DNA of 64,000 bases from Isoetes taiwanensis (lineage: Eukaryota > Streptophyta > Lycopodiopsida > Isoetales > Isoetaceae), in contig JAJEKV010000005.1 of the NCBI GenBank assembly GCA_021234155.1, positions 10,536,572 through 10,600,571 on the forward strand. Reading direction: 5' to 3'. This document shows positions 11,303 through 21,423 of this stretch, piece after piece. A program made the translations under genes and the position numbers. Under the pieces are notes generated by a model. That model had not been told where the DNA came from. It saw only the letters and a list, made by a program, of their open reading frames with translations, and searched no databases. Within the stretch, counting starts at the first letter, position 1, and every line of letters starts with the position of its first letter.

Positions 11303-11788
11303 TTAAGCCTGAACCATCAAAAGAGTTCTTAATTTTTGAGATTGTGACCGAATCCTGAGAGTTTTAAAATCATTCCAGAAATCTTCTTTTCTTGGGCTCG
11401 TCCCCGGCATGGTCTTTTCTCCCCATTCCTTTGGTAGCCAGTATGAATAGACAGAATTGGCATTTGCATAAATGAGCTTCCCCGGATTAAATCTTCCTTT
11501 CTTATCCTTAGCCCCACATAGGATATGCCTTTTTGCATCATAAGCCGTGTTACAGGCGCAGTCACATTGGCATAATCCTTCTTCATGAATTGTTGGGATC
11601 TCGACCCCAAACTGAGTAAGCCACAGCGCATTAGAGTGAAGGTCGATTCTTCTCCACTTCAGCTTCTTTACCAGTATCAGAATGTTACCTGAGAAATTCA
11701 AAGTAAAGTTAGAAACGGATAGATAGAGCTCAACTATGAATGTCAAAGATCTCCTCAATCCAATTAATGTCATATTTGGTTTGCTCAA
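11303..11788 (-). CDS. Open frame in the LINE 3' region, unknown
   Basis: A 161-codon frame overlaps the end of the RT frame by about 60 bases in another frame and runs towards the poly(A). Its centre holds a cysteine cluster (CQCDCACNTAYDAKRHILC). I do not recognise it. It could be a shifted C-terminal extension of ORF2 or chance coding in the 3' UTR. Confidence 0.35.
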   Translation of the reverse strand: MSKPNMTLIGLRRSLTFIVELYLSVSNFTLNFSGNILILVKKLKWRRIDLHSNALWLTQFGVEIPTIHEEGLCQCDCACNTAYDAKRHILCGAKDKKGRFNPGKLIYANANSVYSYWLPKEWGEKTMPGTSPRKEDFWNDFKTLRIRSQSQKLRTLLMVQA

Positions 11789-14111
11789 TAATAGCCTGAG
11801 GCCAAATAATTTCCTCTTTGAAGATTAGGGAATTCCTCCCCTTCCACATTCTCCAAAGGAGAAGGTAGATGCGCCAATTCGATGGGTTCTCAGGAAGAAA
11901 GAAATCCGTGGAGCTCATAGTTCTAAGATGAGGCATATCAAGCTCTATCTCAGCTAACTCCAGAGTCCATTCGGCCCATAAACAATTCCTAAAGAGGTGA
12001 TTCTCATCTTCCTGATCCTGCATACATCGAACACAGATGTTAGAGTCCGCCATGTTCATCCTCCATCTCTTCATGTTTGTTGCAAGAGCCTTGTGCCAGA
12101 GCTGCCATATAAAGGCTTTGACTTTTGGATGGATCGGGCTCTTCCATAAAAAGATGAGATTCCTTTTGATCCTCAAAGGATCAGTGTTCCATTTGCTATG
12201 GATTGTTATGGCCTGATCTTTATTTAGGAATTTATAGGCCATTTTAACCTTGTAACCCTTGTACCCGTTTATATGCCACAAATCTTCTGAATGGTGCCAC
12301 TGTCCACTGGCAAGTCTCTGGATAATACTATTAAACAAGGTCTCAGACTCCTCCCCTAGATCACTTAAAACCGAGCTATGATAGTCGAAACCGTTGATAA
12401 TATCCCTAATAAAAACAATTCCCCTGTTAGTCCATTGTTTAGTAAGGGCAGGGAAATGAGAGGCCAAGCATGTGTTGGAATCATCAAGAATAAGGGATGG
12501 ACTCCAGAAGATAGGCTGATCCTGAGAAAGGCCTTCCTTCCAAGTATACATGCCTTTAACTTTGAACCACGCCCTGATCCACTTCTTTAAAATCAGAGGG
12601 GTGGAATTCGGGATGGTGAAAGGAAAGAAAATACTAAAAGGGAGATGCAACTTAAGCCCTCTCCACCCAAAAGGATGGCATCTCCCAATGTAATGCTTAA
12701 TCAGAGCTTTGACCGGATGGTTAATCTGATCTGTCTGTGCCCCTCGTAGAAGTATTTTCTTTGCTAAAGCAGTTGCTTGCTTCTCGATATTAATAACTCC
12801 CAATCCTCCCATGCTTTTGGTTTTACAGCACTCGTTCATGGAGACTGGGATCCAGCATCTTTTGTTAGTTCCACCTGCAATGAATCTACCAATAATACTT
12901 TGCATTTTAGAGTAGACCTTTTTAGGGGCCATGATAATGGATGACTGATAAACCTGAGAAGAGGAAATGACAGAATTTGCAAGAATAGCCCTACCATTGT
13001 TAGAGAGAAATTTGGAGTTGAGGGAGTCCACCTTCCTGTAGAATTTATCCAAGAGGTCCCCCCACAGATCACTCGCGTTCACCCTAATAGCATAGGGGAT
13101 CCCCAGGATTTTGGTTTTGGTGGTAGGAGAGAGGTACATACATCCAAGAGATAAAGCTGCTTGCTCCCCATTAGTCTGGTCCCTTGAAATTAACTTTGTC
13201 TTGGCCGGATTGATATTACAACCTGAGCATCTTCCGAAGTCTTCAAGAATCTGCTGTGTAGTTTGGATGGATTGATTGTCCAGGTTCATAAAAAGAAAAG
13301 TGTCATCTGCAAAATGAACATTAAGAATATCCTCCACCTCTTGATTAGGGGGGAGTTTGAGCCCTTTGATCTCGTTGAGATTCCTAAGCTTTTGGAAGTT
13401 ACTGTGCAGACCTTCCATGACAATTAGGAACAAGAAGGGTGCCAGGGGGCATCCTTGCTTAACTCCTCTTTTTATGTCAAAGAAGGGACTGCACTCCCCA
13501 TTAATTAGGACAGCCGACCTTGAATTTTTCAGAATAGCCATGAAAACTGAAATTACCTCTTCCGAGAATCCTAGACTCTGGCAGCATTCTTGCAAAAATT
13601 TCCAACTTACCGTGTCGAAGGCCTTGGTGATATCCAATTTCAGAAGCCCTATGTTCTGTTTGGATTCCTTGGCCCAGCTTATCCCCAAAGATGCTGCTGC
13701 AACATTGTCCAAGATGTATCTCCCTTTCAAATAGGCACTTTGAGTTTTACTTATGATTTCATCAAGAATAGGCTTGATTCTAGCTGCAATTGAACCTGAA
13801 ATGAGCTTATAGACCACATTGGAAAGTGAGATAGGTCTGTAATCTGAAAAGGAAATAGGCATGTCATTTTTAGGGATGAGAGCAATAAGGCTAGTATTGA
13901 TCCTGCAGTCCAACCTTTTGGTTAGTAAGAACTCATTAGCAATGAAAACCACAAAATTACCCAAAAGCCCCCATGCCTTCTTGAAGAATTTAGCAGGGAG
14001 GCCATCTGGTCCAGGAGTTTTGCCATTCTCCATGTCATTGAGCACCTTAAAAATTTCATTATTGTTGAAAGGACTAGAAAGGCTGTTGTTCATGGCATTA
14101 GACACTCTGGC
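11730..14111 (-). CDS. LINE ORF2, reverse transcriptase part with C-terminal zinc finger
   Basis: This continues ORF2 after the TAG. In order: GKTPGPDGLPAKFF, DYRPISLSNVVYKL, KLDITKAFDTVSW (first catalytic Asp), GVKQGCPLAPFLF, then FADDTFLF (the catalytic Asp pair, about residue 270), and a C-terminal zf-RVT segment with CVRCMQDQEDENHLFRNC. All key RT residues are present and the roughly 790 codons are open. It makes cDNA at the nicked target. It uses the minus strand only and has no host gene association. Confidence 0.95.
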   Translation of the reverse strand, partial: ARVSNAMNNSLSSPFNNNEIFKVLNDMENGKTPGPDGLPAKFFKKAWGLLGNFVVFIANEFLLTKRLDCRINTSLIALIPKNDMPISFSDYRPISLSNVVYKLISGSIAARIKPILDEIISKTQSAYLKGRYILDNVAAASLGISWAKESKQNIGLLKLDITKAFDTVSWKFLQECCQSLGFSEEVISVFMAILKNSRSAVLINGECSPFFDIKRGVKQGCPLAPFLFLIVMEGLHSNFQKLRNLNEIKGLKLPPNQEVEDILNVHFADDTFLFMNLDNQSIQTTQQILEDFGRCSGCNINPAKTKLISRDQTNGEQAALSLGCMYLSPTTKTKILGIPYAIRVNASDLWGDLLDKFYRKVDSLNSKFLSNNGRAILANSVISSSQVYQSSIIMAPKKVYSKMQSIIGRFIAGGTNKRCWIPVSMNECCKTKSMGGLGVINIEKQATALAKKILLRGAQTDQINHPVKALIKHYIGRCHPFGWRGLKLHLPFSIFFPFTIPNSTPLILKKWIRAWFKVKGMYTWKEGLSQDQPIFWSPSLILDDSNTCLASHFPALTKQWTNRGIVFIRDIINGFDYHSSVLSDLGEESETLFNSIIQRLASGQWHHSEDLWHINGYKGYKVKMAYKFLNKDQAITIHSKWNTDPLRIKRNLIFLWKSPIHPKVKAFIWQLWHKALATNMKRWRMNMADSNICVRCMQDQEDENHLFRNCLWAEWTLELAEIELDMPHLRTMSSTDFFLPENPSNWRIYLLLWRMWKGRNSLIFKEEIIWPQAIIEQTKYDINWIEEIFDIHS

Positions 14112-15389
14112 CTAAATATCAATGAAATTGTTTATATCCTGAGAGTTGGTGTCCCTAATAGTACCCATAATTCTGACAAAATGCTCTTTAGCAGCCTCTT
14201 TAAGTTGATTGTCGTCTTCAATGTTATTTCCCTCCCAAAGGACACTATAAATGTGGTTTTTCTTAATCCTTCCTTTGGCCTTAATGAAAAAATACTTGGA
14301 GTTAGCCCTCTCATCTTCCATAAGCTCCTTGACTTTGGCTTTAATCTTCCATCCTTTAGCAATCCTAATTTCTTCCCTTTCAATCTGAGTCTTAAGATCT
14401 TCTTTATTCTGGCCCTGAGCTGTCCCGTACTGATTTCTCAATTCATTCAGGTGAATAGTCTCTTTCTGGTAGATCTCCTTACCCCACACTTTTAACCAGC
14501 CTTTTATGTTCTTAGTGGTCCTTACCCACCAATCCATCCACCCGATATCATTACTGGGTTTATCTTCCAGATCCAACACCTGAGCTAACTTGGTAAGAAA
14601 ATCCTCTTGATCCAGCAGATTAGTATTTAACTTAAAATAGGAGTTCCTCTTCCTCTGATTATTGTTGGCACTAATATTAATAAGCTGAGGGTAGTGATCA
14701 GAGATGGTGTAATTTGATAGATTGGAGACCCTAGAGCTGCTGTTCCATAAGGATTCACTAAGGTAGAACCTATCATGAAGACAACATATAGGCTGGACTC
14801 TGTGATCATTCCAGCTATAGGAATGGGGGACCACTCTTGCCATTTTTAAATGGTGGCCTGTAAGTAAAGTCATCCACTTATCATTCTCTTCCCCACTAAG
14901 AGCCCTGAAATTAGCACTCCTCATATAATCATGAGTAACCATATTAAAGTCTCCCCCAATAATAACCTCATCATAAGGGATACTATTCAAGCTATTGTTT
15001 ATAATATTCCCAAGCTGAGCCCTTTCAGCTGGCTGATGATAAGCATAAATGTTCACTAGAGCAATTCTATTATTCCCTATATTACCATGTAAAATCTGCC
15101 ACCTCTTACTACCATCATGCATCATCTGAATGTCACCCAGATTAATCCTGTTGTGCCAAGCAATGGAAATACCAGCCGAAGAGTTATTTGCTTTGAGAGA
15201 CCAGTGATTGAAGTTAGTAGGCAGAACCTCTCTAATCATATTATCTATACTATCATCATGAATCTTATGTTCTTGAAAGAAAATGAAGTCTAAATTCATA
15301 GAAACAAGGCAAACTTTCACTCTTCCTCTTTTCAGATTAGAGTTAATACCCTGCAAGTTCCAAGTAATACCCTTGAGATTTATATCCAT
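14112..15389 (-). CDS. LINE ORF2, APE-type endonuclease part
   Basis: The ATG at 15389 opens with a typical L1 endonuclease: ITWNLQGINS, then FFQEHKIHDD with the catalytic Glu, GGDFNMV and SDHYPQL near the end of the domain, all the expected apurinic-endonuclease motifs. This domain nicks target DNA for target-primed reverse transcription. After it comes the basic linker leading to reverse transcriptase. The frame closes at a single TAG (14112-14114), and the RT continues in the same frame immediately beyond. The TAG is therefore an isolated mutation or a readthrough site within one ORF2. Confidence 0.92.
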   Translation of the reverse strand: MDINLKGITWNLQGINSNLKRGRVKVCLVSMNLDFIFFQEHKIHDDSIDNMIREVLPTNFNHWSLKANNSSAGISIAWHNRINLGDIQMMHDGSKRWQILHGNIGNNRIALVNIYAYHQPAERAQLGNIINNSLNSIPYDEVIIGGDFNMVTHDYMRSANFRALSGEENDKWMTLLTGHHLKMARVVPHSYSWNDHRVQPICCLHDRFYLSESLWNSSSRVSNLSNYTISDHYPQLINISANNNQRKRNSYFKLNTNLLDQEDFLTKLAQVLDLEDKPSNDIGWMDWWVRTTKNIKGWLKVWGKEIYQKETIHLNELRNQYGTAQGQNKEDLKTQIEREEIRIAKGWKIKAKVKELMEDERANSKYFFIKAKGRIKKNHIYSVLWEGNNIEDDNQLKEAAKEHFVRIMGTIRDTNSQDINNFIDI

Positions 15390-16405
15390 TTAACTGGGGG
15401 CTTAGTCTTCCTTGGGGACCTTCTCGGTGGCCCCATGATCTTATACCTTTCGTCTCCTTTTCCCTTCTTTTTTCCTCTTGAAACTAGGCTCCATTCCAAA
15501 TTCTGAAATTGATCATGATCCTCCTGATCAGAACTTTCAGAGTCTTCCGTGGACCTAGTGTTGGGCACCACCTGCCCACAGGTGCTAATAGAGGAAACTA
15601 CAAAGTTAGCCGGATCAATACAAATGAGAAGCTTGGGAGGGAATTGCAAAATTATTCTGCCCTCCTGATCGATCCCCTGAATAGGATTGGGGGTAGGCAA
15701 AGGAAGAGAAGTAGGAGGAGTAGTAGGGTCTTGCTTAACCATTTCCTTGTTACTATCACTACCTTCCCCTTTTTCCTCTGCAACTCTGCTTTTGGGTCTC
15801 CAAACCTGATTCCCCTGATCAGGGGTTTTGTCTTTGACTTTCTCTTTACCTTTATTTATTGGCTCGCTCTGGAAATTAGCCACAGGCTCTTTGGAATAGG
15901 ATATTTCGAGCTCAATAAATTTAGAGCTGCTAATTTTGCAGGGAATTTTATCCACCCAAGGGGAATGGATTTTTTTCTGGATACAAACTGCCGGGATATT
16001 GGTTTGAGGGATAGAAATCTGGATGACCTCTCCCAATTTACTTGCAATGGCATTCAAATGAGAAGTAGTCCAAAATCCAGGAGAAAGATTAGTACTGGAT
16101 ATCCATGTGGTAGTGGCAACTGTCGAAAAATCACCAGGGACATAAGTCGGGTCCCATTTCATTAAATACACCACCATACCCAGGATAGAATGAATTTTTC
16201 TGGAGAGGATATGGTTCACATTCTTCTCCTCCCTACATATGATTTGGAAGGTTTTTTGATCCAATTTAAGAATGGATAGAATAGGGATAGCCTGACATTT
16301 AGTTATCCAATACTTAACTTCCCCAATAGAAGTTTGAGGGAAGTGGATCAGAATACCATGCTTAGAGTTTCTAATAATAGCAGAATTATCATTAATAGCA
16401 TCCAA
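15380..16405 (-). CDS. LINE ORF1 (nucleic-acid-binding, DUF4283-like), 5'-truncated
   Basis: This frame of about 341 codons lies directly upstream of the endonuclease frame. The N-terminal half, with WITKCQAIPILSILKL and MKWDPTYVPGDF, resembles the DUF4283-type domain of plant L1 ORF1 proteins, which bind element RNA. The second half is Pro/Ser/Lys-rich and disordered, and ends in a basic tail (RRSPRKTKPPVKW). I see no CCHC knuckle. The frame is open upstream to 16440 and the apparent start at 16405 is TTG, so the true start is missing. It overlaps the ORF2 ATG by 10 bases (ATGGATATAA), in another frame. Confidence 0.75.
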   Translation of the reverse strand: MDAINDNSAIIRNSKHGILIHFPQTSIGEVKYWITKCQAIPILSILKLDQKTFQIICREEKNVNHILSRKIHSILGMVVYLMKWDPTYVPGDFSTVATTTWISSTNLSPGFWTTSHLNAIASKLGEVIQISIPQTNIPAVCIQKKIHSPWVDKIPCKISSSKFIELEISYSKEPVANFQSEPINKGKEKVKDKTPDQGNQVWRPKSRVAEEKGEGSDSNKEMVKQDPTTPPTSLPLPTPNPIQGIDQEGRIILQFPPKLLICIDPANFVVSSISTCGQVVPNTRSTEDSESSDQEDHDQFQNLEWSLVSRGKKKGKGDERYKIMGPPRRSPRKTKPPVKWI

Positions 16406-16445
16406 ATCAAGAAGATCTTTACTCTCCTCATTAGAGACAGTACTA

Positions 16446-17180
16446 CACTACAACACAATAGGGTGTTTTCCGTCAGGTATAGCGTCAATCAAAGTGACGC
16501 TATGTGTATTCGCAAAGACCCACTAAATGTCACTAGGTTGACGCTAAAAGTGCTATACTTTGATGTCGCATGGGCGTCATTTTTTGCGTCAAAAATTGCG
16601 TCAAGACAACATGACGCAATAATGACATAATAATTACATTTGTGACAATTGCATGGCATGTTAGTGTCTACCTTATATCAAAGTAATTCAATAATTGCGT
16701 CACAGATTCTATCGATATTAATTTCTACATTATGACTACATTTGTGGCAATTGCATGGCCTGTTTGTGTCGAGGTTATATTCAAGTTATTTAATACTTGC
16801 GTCATATTTTGTATCATATTAGTCGGAACACAATGATTACGTTTGTGGCAATTGCATGGCATGTTTGTGTCAGACTTTATATCCAAGTTATTCAATAGAT
16901 ATGTCATACATTTTATCATATTAGTCTTGATTATACATCTAAATTGACACGCCATTTTGGCATTTTTTATCTTGCATAGTTTGACATCCGCTGCGTCAGA
17001 TTTGTAATTCTCTTACGACAAACCTATTATTACTTTTACAACATGATTGTAACCTAGTTATGACAAAATAGTTTCTTTTTTTATAACATTCAAATGACAA
17101 AACTATATCAAACTCTAGGTCTTTTATGACGTCCAAAATAAATCTTTGTGGCAATTCCGCTTCAGTTTTTGTCATTTTTA
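16446..17180. mobile_element. CACTA-type transposon end
   Basis: The terminus begins CACTACAACACAATAGGG, the start expected of CACTA (En/Spm) elements. It is followed by dense subterminal GACGC/GCGTC motifs (16490-16620) such as GTGACGCTAT, TTGACGCTAA and TTGCGTCAAAAATTGCGTCA, typical of transposase-binding subterminal repeats. The opposite inverted terminus was not found with confidence, so the right limit is arbitrary. It abuts the open ORF1 of the LINE, suggesting insertion into that element. Confidence 0.65.
16637..16940. repeat. Three ~101-bp tandem repeats in the CACTA-like end
   Basis: Units starting near 16637, 16738 and 16839 share TTTGTGGCAATTGCATGG followed by TGTTTGTGTC, then TTATAT and AAGTTATT. 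Substitutions separate the copies. Confidence 0.75.
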
Positions 17181-17985
17181 TCTCTTCATAAATAGATGTT
17201 TTTTTGGATAAATTCGTATTTTAGATGCTTTTTTTTGTGTTAATATATGCAAAGTTGATGTAGTTTAAATCTATGGTTGAATCATCTACAATGAATGAGG
17301 AAAATTGGACCAGCAAGATAAGAAACTTAATTATGTCAAAGTAAAGCACATTAACTTCAAATGGAAGACCATTTAAACAGTAAGTAGTTTTAACATAAAA
17401 AAGCGACTTGCCAAAATAAATACAATAGTTTTAAGTTTAAACACTTAGAATCATGCATTTCTGTCATTCCAAAGAGTCATCCTTAGTAGAAGATGGATCT
17501 TTACCATTGGACTCATTGCGTTCTTCGCCTTCGCTAACCTATTTAAAATATAGAACAAGAACTTGGTCAATCATTATCAAATTGTGGTGATTTGCAATGC
17601 AAAAGAACTTGAAAAATAGAAGACAGCAATTAAAATTCAGCGATAGTAAATCAGCCATTATAATTCAGCAATTCAGCAAAGTACGTTTAGCAATGTAATT
17701 GAATTACAATTCAGCAACATAAAATTCAGCAATTAATTTGGGAATATCGAAGCATTGAACAAAGGCAGCAGAATGTAAGTCTTCAGTTCGAAGCCATGTC
17801 TTGAAAGGTCTTGAAAGCCAAAACTGGCAGTGCATCCATGTCCATCCAAAACTGGAAGTGCATCGACAGACTTTTACTGTGGACCGATTTATACTGTGCA
17901 TTTGTGGACCGATTTTTACTATGGCAGCGGAGGCATCTCTTGCCTAATGCACTACAATTGCATGCTTATATTCCTTTTACTTATA
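17181..17985. other. Unassigned AT-rich spacer
   Basis: No gene is recognised. AATTCAGCA-like words recur at 17632-17730. It may be the interior of the CACTA element whose end lies to the left. Confidence 0.4.
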
Positions 17986-18780
17986 TCAGGCAATTTCTGG
18001 ATGGTCTAACAGGTTCATTCCGGCATCTATCATCCTTTTCGTTAGTGTTGTAATCCATCTGCTATTTACCTACATGTCTAATCAACCCGCAAAACTAGAC
18101 ATGGCTTTTGTACATAGATATGGGCCTCAGTTTGTTGTAAATGGAAAGCCCTTTTACATGGATGGATGGAATTCATACTGGCTTACGACAAGATCTGTCG
18201 ATATAAATACGAGGCCTATTGTACAAGAACTTCTTAGGCAAGCAGCTGATATGGGTCTTACAGTTTGTCGGACTTGGGCTTTTAATGATGGTGGCTATCA
18301 AGCATCGCAGTTATCTTTAGGAAAGTATGGTGAAAACGTTTTCCAGGTCAGTTTCATGTTCTTAGATTTTGATTCTCTAGATAAATAGCAATCTGTAATT
18401 GGTGTTTCCTCTTGGCAATGAATATGGTAGCTAATCAACAGATGAATATTGGCTGTGTAATCTTGTGTGCTTGCTTCTATTCTATGTTTCTAGTTAAGTA
18501 CATATCAAGATTGGATTGCCCTGGAACTGGTTCCTGGTTGAAGTCCCTCATAAAAGTTGACTAGCCTAATGATACAATAAGGCAATAGAGTATACAAATT
18601 AGTAAGAACAATATGCTTTTTAAATCTTGGTTTATATCCTGTTTAAAAGATGATGCTTAAGGTTGTTTTGCTGCTGTTCAGAACTAGCAGAAAAGCTGAT
18701 GCTTAAGGTTGTTTTGCCAACAATTGGGATGACTATGGTGGGAAGACCCAGCATGTCAAATGGGCAAGGAGGCAGGCATA
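17986..18780 (+). pseudogene. Endo-beta-1,4-mannanase (GH5) fragment
   Basis: The frame from 18074 to 18346 matches the N-terminus of plant mannan endo-beta-mannosidases: FVHRYGPQFVVNGKPFY, GWNSYWL, then MGLTVCRTWAFNDGGY, ending at a CAG|GT donor (18346/18347). In-frame sequence just upstream encodes a hydrophobic stretch (ASIILFVSVVIHLLF), as in the N-terminal anchors of some family members. A second piece at 18719-18778, NNWDDYGGKTQHVKWARR, fits the following exon but is bounded by stops. The rest of the GH5 domain, with both catalytic glutamates, is absent. The enzyme would cleave cell-wall mannans. This is a non-functional fragment. Confidence 0.85.
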
Positions 18781-19560
18781 GATATTGGAAACCAGACAAA
18801 TGATGCATTCTACACCTTGGTTTACCCTAATCGGTCAGATGGGTCGGATACAGGGATACTGCATCTACTTAGGAATGTCCAATGGATATATAACAGAAGA
18901 AATCGATCTGCTTGATTCTATAGAGCTACCGTGTGATCTAGTGAGTTTCTAACCTCTTGCTTTGGCCTGCACTATCTGCCCCCTCAAAACCCTTTGACGA
19001 TGATTCCATGCTTAAATCCCTTTCATGTATTATGTTGGATACCTGGCATATTGATGGCGATGTCAAGATAGACAAAAACAATGTGTTAGTTTGCTGCCAA
19101 GGTTATTGACCATGACTGAACAGAAGGAAGAACATGCTCTTTTAAGAGTAAAGATGGTTTTTTCTTATTATCTACATTTTTAAAATTATGTAAAACACAA
19201 GTTCAAGAAGACTGCAAGATCATGGATAATGAATAGCAGCAAGGTTAGACTTTGATTTGCTCTTCCAGAAGTTGTCAATATTATTTGCAACGTTTATAGA
19301 ATAGTAAGTTGTATCACTATTCACATTAAATGTTTGCTTATTATAAATAAATTCTAGTATTACATGCTAGCTCATATTTTAATATTGGTATTGCTTTATA
19401 TTATGTGTAGAATTCCATGCAATGAGTTCGTTTCATTAAATTGTGCACCTTTGTTTTGTTTGACTTCTTATGCTATAATACACCTTTGTTTTGTTTGACT
19501 TCTTATGCTATAATACATCGTCCATCATTAGAGTGTTGGGTGTTTGGTTTCGTTTGCTTT
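18781..19560. other. Unassigned spacer
   Basis: No gene seen. A 45-base AT-rich phrase (CACCTTTGTTTTGTTTGAC...) is duplicated at about 19446-19536. Confidence 0.55.
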
Positions 19561-19561
19561 T

Positions 19562-19625
19562 GTTAGGGCCCGAAGGGCCAAATTTTTTTTTTAGTATAAC
19601 TACCAACACATAACTACCATTAATA
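19562..19625. mobile_element. Isolated left terminus of the GGGCCCGAAGGGCCC MITE
   Basis: TGTTAGGGCCCGAAGGGCC followed by a T-run and ACATAACTACCATTAAT repeats the left end of the full MITE at 19725. It looks like a broken or nested copy. Confidence 0.6.
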
Positions 19626-19724
19626 TTAATTAAAATTAACAACCTCTATAGTGTATATTTCTTGGCACTTACACACTAAAATAAACAGGCTAACTGGCCC
19701 ATAAAGTTTACCTATGTTTGCTTT

Positions 19725-20216
19725 AGTTAGGCCCGAAGGGCCCAAATTTTTTTTTAATATAACAATCAACACATAACTACCATTAACATTATTAACACAA
19801 ACCATTGCATTTAACACATTTAAATTAAAATCCCCCTTAAACCCCCTTTGGTTTGGGTGCATATTCACACAGGGGGTTACTCCAGGCAACGAGAGCTGTC
19901 GGATGGGCATATTTGCCCTTTATTCGAAGATCTGGACCGTACATAGCGACTCTCGTTTGTGGGGTATGCATGTACAAGTTTTTGTATACTGTATATTAAG
20001 GTTTGCGAAATACTATAAGGTTTGAGAGAATGTACTTAATGGTGTTAATTTTGTACATGTATTGTAAATATATTTTGGGGCTCTCGCTGCCCTACGTAAC
20101 CCCCTGTGTGAATATGCACCCAAACCAAAGGGGGTTTAAGGGGGATTTTAATTTAAATGTGTTAAATGCAATGGTTTGTGTTAATAATGTTAATGGTAGT
20201 TATGTGTTGATTGTTA
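19725..20216. mobile_element. Long-armed MITE, copy 1
   Basis: Left arm 19725-19895 and right arm 20077-20216 are inverted repeats of about 140 bases: ACCCCCTTTGGTTTGGGTGC on the left is answered by GCACCCAAACCAAAGGGGGT on the right. The left terminus carries the self-complementary word GGCCCGAAGGGCCC. The central 180 bases include GATCTGGACCGTACATAG and CTCGTTTGTGGGGTATGC, shared with copy 2 at 27869-28356. There is no coding capacity, so a transposase must act in trans. The superfamily is not determined because target duplications are unclear. Confidence 0.85.
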
Positions 20217-20488
20217 GCAAATCTGATGAAGAGCTGTTCACAAAGAACATCTACATGCAAACACTGGCATACATATGTGAGAAACACATAATAGCAAAAT
20301 GCATAAATGAAAATGTAAAACATATTACACTTACTTTTCATGTCGATAAATGGAAGTGATTCCAAACACCCCAAGCATTCCTGCATTTAAAGTTGTCATA
20401 TACAACATATAAGTAGAATATCCAAAAGGAAATTCTAGAAAGTAACATTCATCCTTGATACCAATGCCATTAATTCAAAAGAATAAAC

Positions 20489-20632
20489 AGGAAAATTAAA
20501 ACAATAGAACATACAGGTCTATATCTGCCAATAATGTTCTATTGTGGATCACCAACGGTGTCTATTCGAAGGTTCAGCTAGGAAAAACAGAAAAATTAAA
20601 ACAATCGAACATGGAGGTCTATATCTGCCAAC
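20489..20632. repeat. Direct repeats of ~45 bp
   Basis: Two stretches (about 20489-20531 and 20588-20632) share GAAAAATTAAAACAAT, then GAACAT and GGTCTATATCTGCCAA. Confidence 0.65.
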
Positions 20633-20865
20633 GGGTTAATAGCTAGATATTCTTAGGAAAAAGCCATTTATATGAGGCGTCAAGCTATAACTATGGTTAT
20701 GACGGCGTAGCTAAATCTTAACCTGAAATACACAAATAGTCAGAAATAAGTACAGAAGATGTACAGTCTATGGTGGCCATGTATCAATTGCATTTGGCCC
20801 TGGCTTTGAAAAGTACCTCTGCATTGGGTTTCTGAAGGAGTAAGCAGGTATTTTATGGCCACAAC

Positions 20866-21423
20866 ATGGGAGGATGGCAAATGGTCCAGGCTGTGGCAAT
20901 GAGGCATTTGTACAGCATATGTAATCTCGGAACAGAAGCACTGCTACATCTTCAACACATAATAAAAGGGGAAAAACGACTCACGATGTTTATGGACAAC
21001 TGTTACGCTGGATGCCAAGCTGTAGCAACGATAACTCCTCCAATTTCTGCTGAAAGATGCCAAGCTGCAGCAACGATAACTCCTCCAATTTCTACTGAAA
21101 TATGCGTCCAAATAAGAGAATATGACGAAAACAATGATTTTGAATTGATGCAAAGCTCCAAAACTTGCCTTCCAAGACCAGCTCCAAGAAGAACTCCAGA
21201 ATCTATACTCAAAGGTTCAGCTAAAAAAAAAACAGAACTTAACAATATAAAACTTCTTGACGAATCTTACCTGCCAAGGTCGGCTCCAAAAGCATCGAAT
21301 CCTGGGAAAAAAAAATATCATCCCTGCCTTCAGCATGATCCAATCCACCTGAGTCATCCAATGCTGTGTTTTACCTGGTACTTGCAGATGGCCAAAAGGA
21401 TTTCTAGGATCCCACCCACTTGA
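20866..21423 (+). CDS. 185-codon open frame, unknown, doubtful
   Basis: The longest frame in this stretch. It contains an internal 45-base tandem duplication (21011-21055 and 21056-21100), giving a repeated CQA-A-ATITPPIS phrase. A later phrase LPRPAPRRTPES also recurs loosely as LPRSAPKASNPG. It resembles no family I know. Splice-like GTAAG words on the opposite strand suggest the frame may be accidental. Confidence 0.2.
   Translation: MGGWQMVQAVAMRHLYSICNLGTEALLHLQHIIKGEKRLTMFMDNCYAGCQAVATITPPISAERCQAAATITPPISTEICVQIREYDENNDFELMQSSKTCLPRPAPRRTPESILKGSAKKKTELNNIKLLDESYLPRSAPKASNPGKKKYHPCLQHDPIHLSHPMLCFTWYLQMAKRISRIPPT

Larger units (their letters stand above)
11142..16440 (-). mobile_element. 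L1-type LINE, nearly full length
   Basis: A minus-strand non-LTR retrotransposon in the expected order: ORF1 (to 16405), ORF2 endonuclease then reverse transcriptase (15389-11730), a 3' region, and a poly(A) seen as a T-run at about 11142-11153. Only one stop codon interrupts ORF2. The 5' end is cut where a CACTA-like terminus begins (16446): the ORF1 frame stays open up to the junction with no ATG, so the start of ORF1 is missing from this side. The long open frames suggest a fairly young insertion. Confidence 0.93.

Noticed and set aside
18036-18050. Opposite CACTA terminus (GTGTTGTAGTG)
   Set aside because: The sequence reads AGTGTTGTAATCC, lacking the terminal match, and falls inside the mannanase upstream frame.
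20866-21423. Real 185-residue protein gene
   Set aside because: Internal tandem duplications, no family resemblance, no promoter or splice support; listed only as doubtful.
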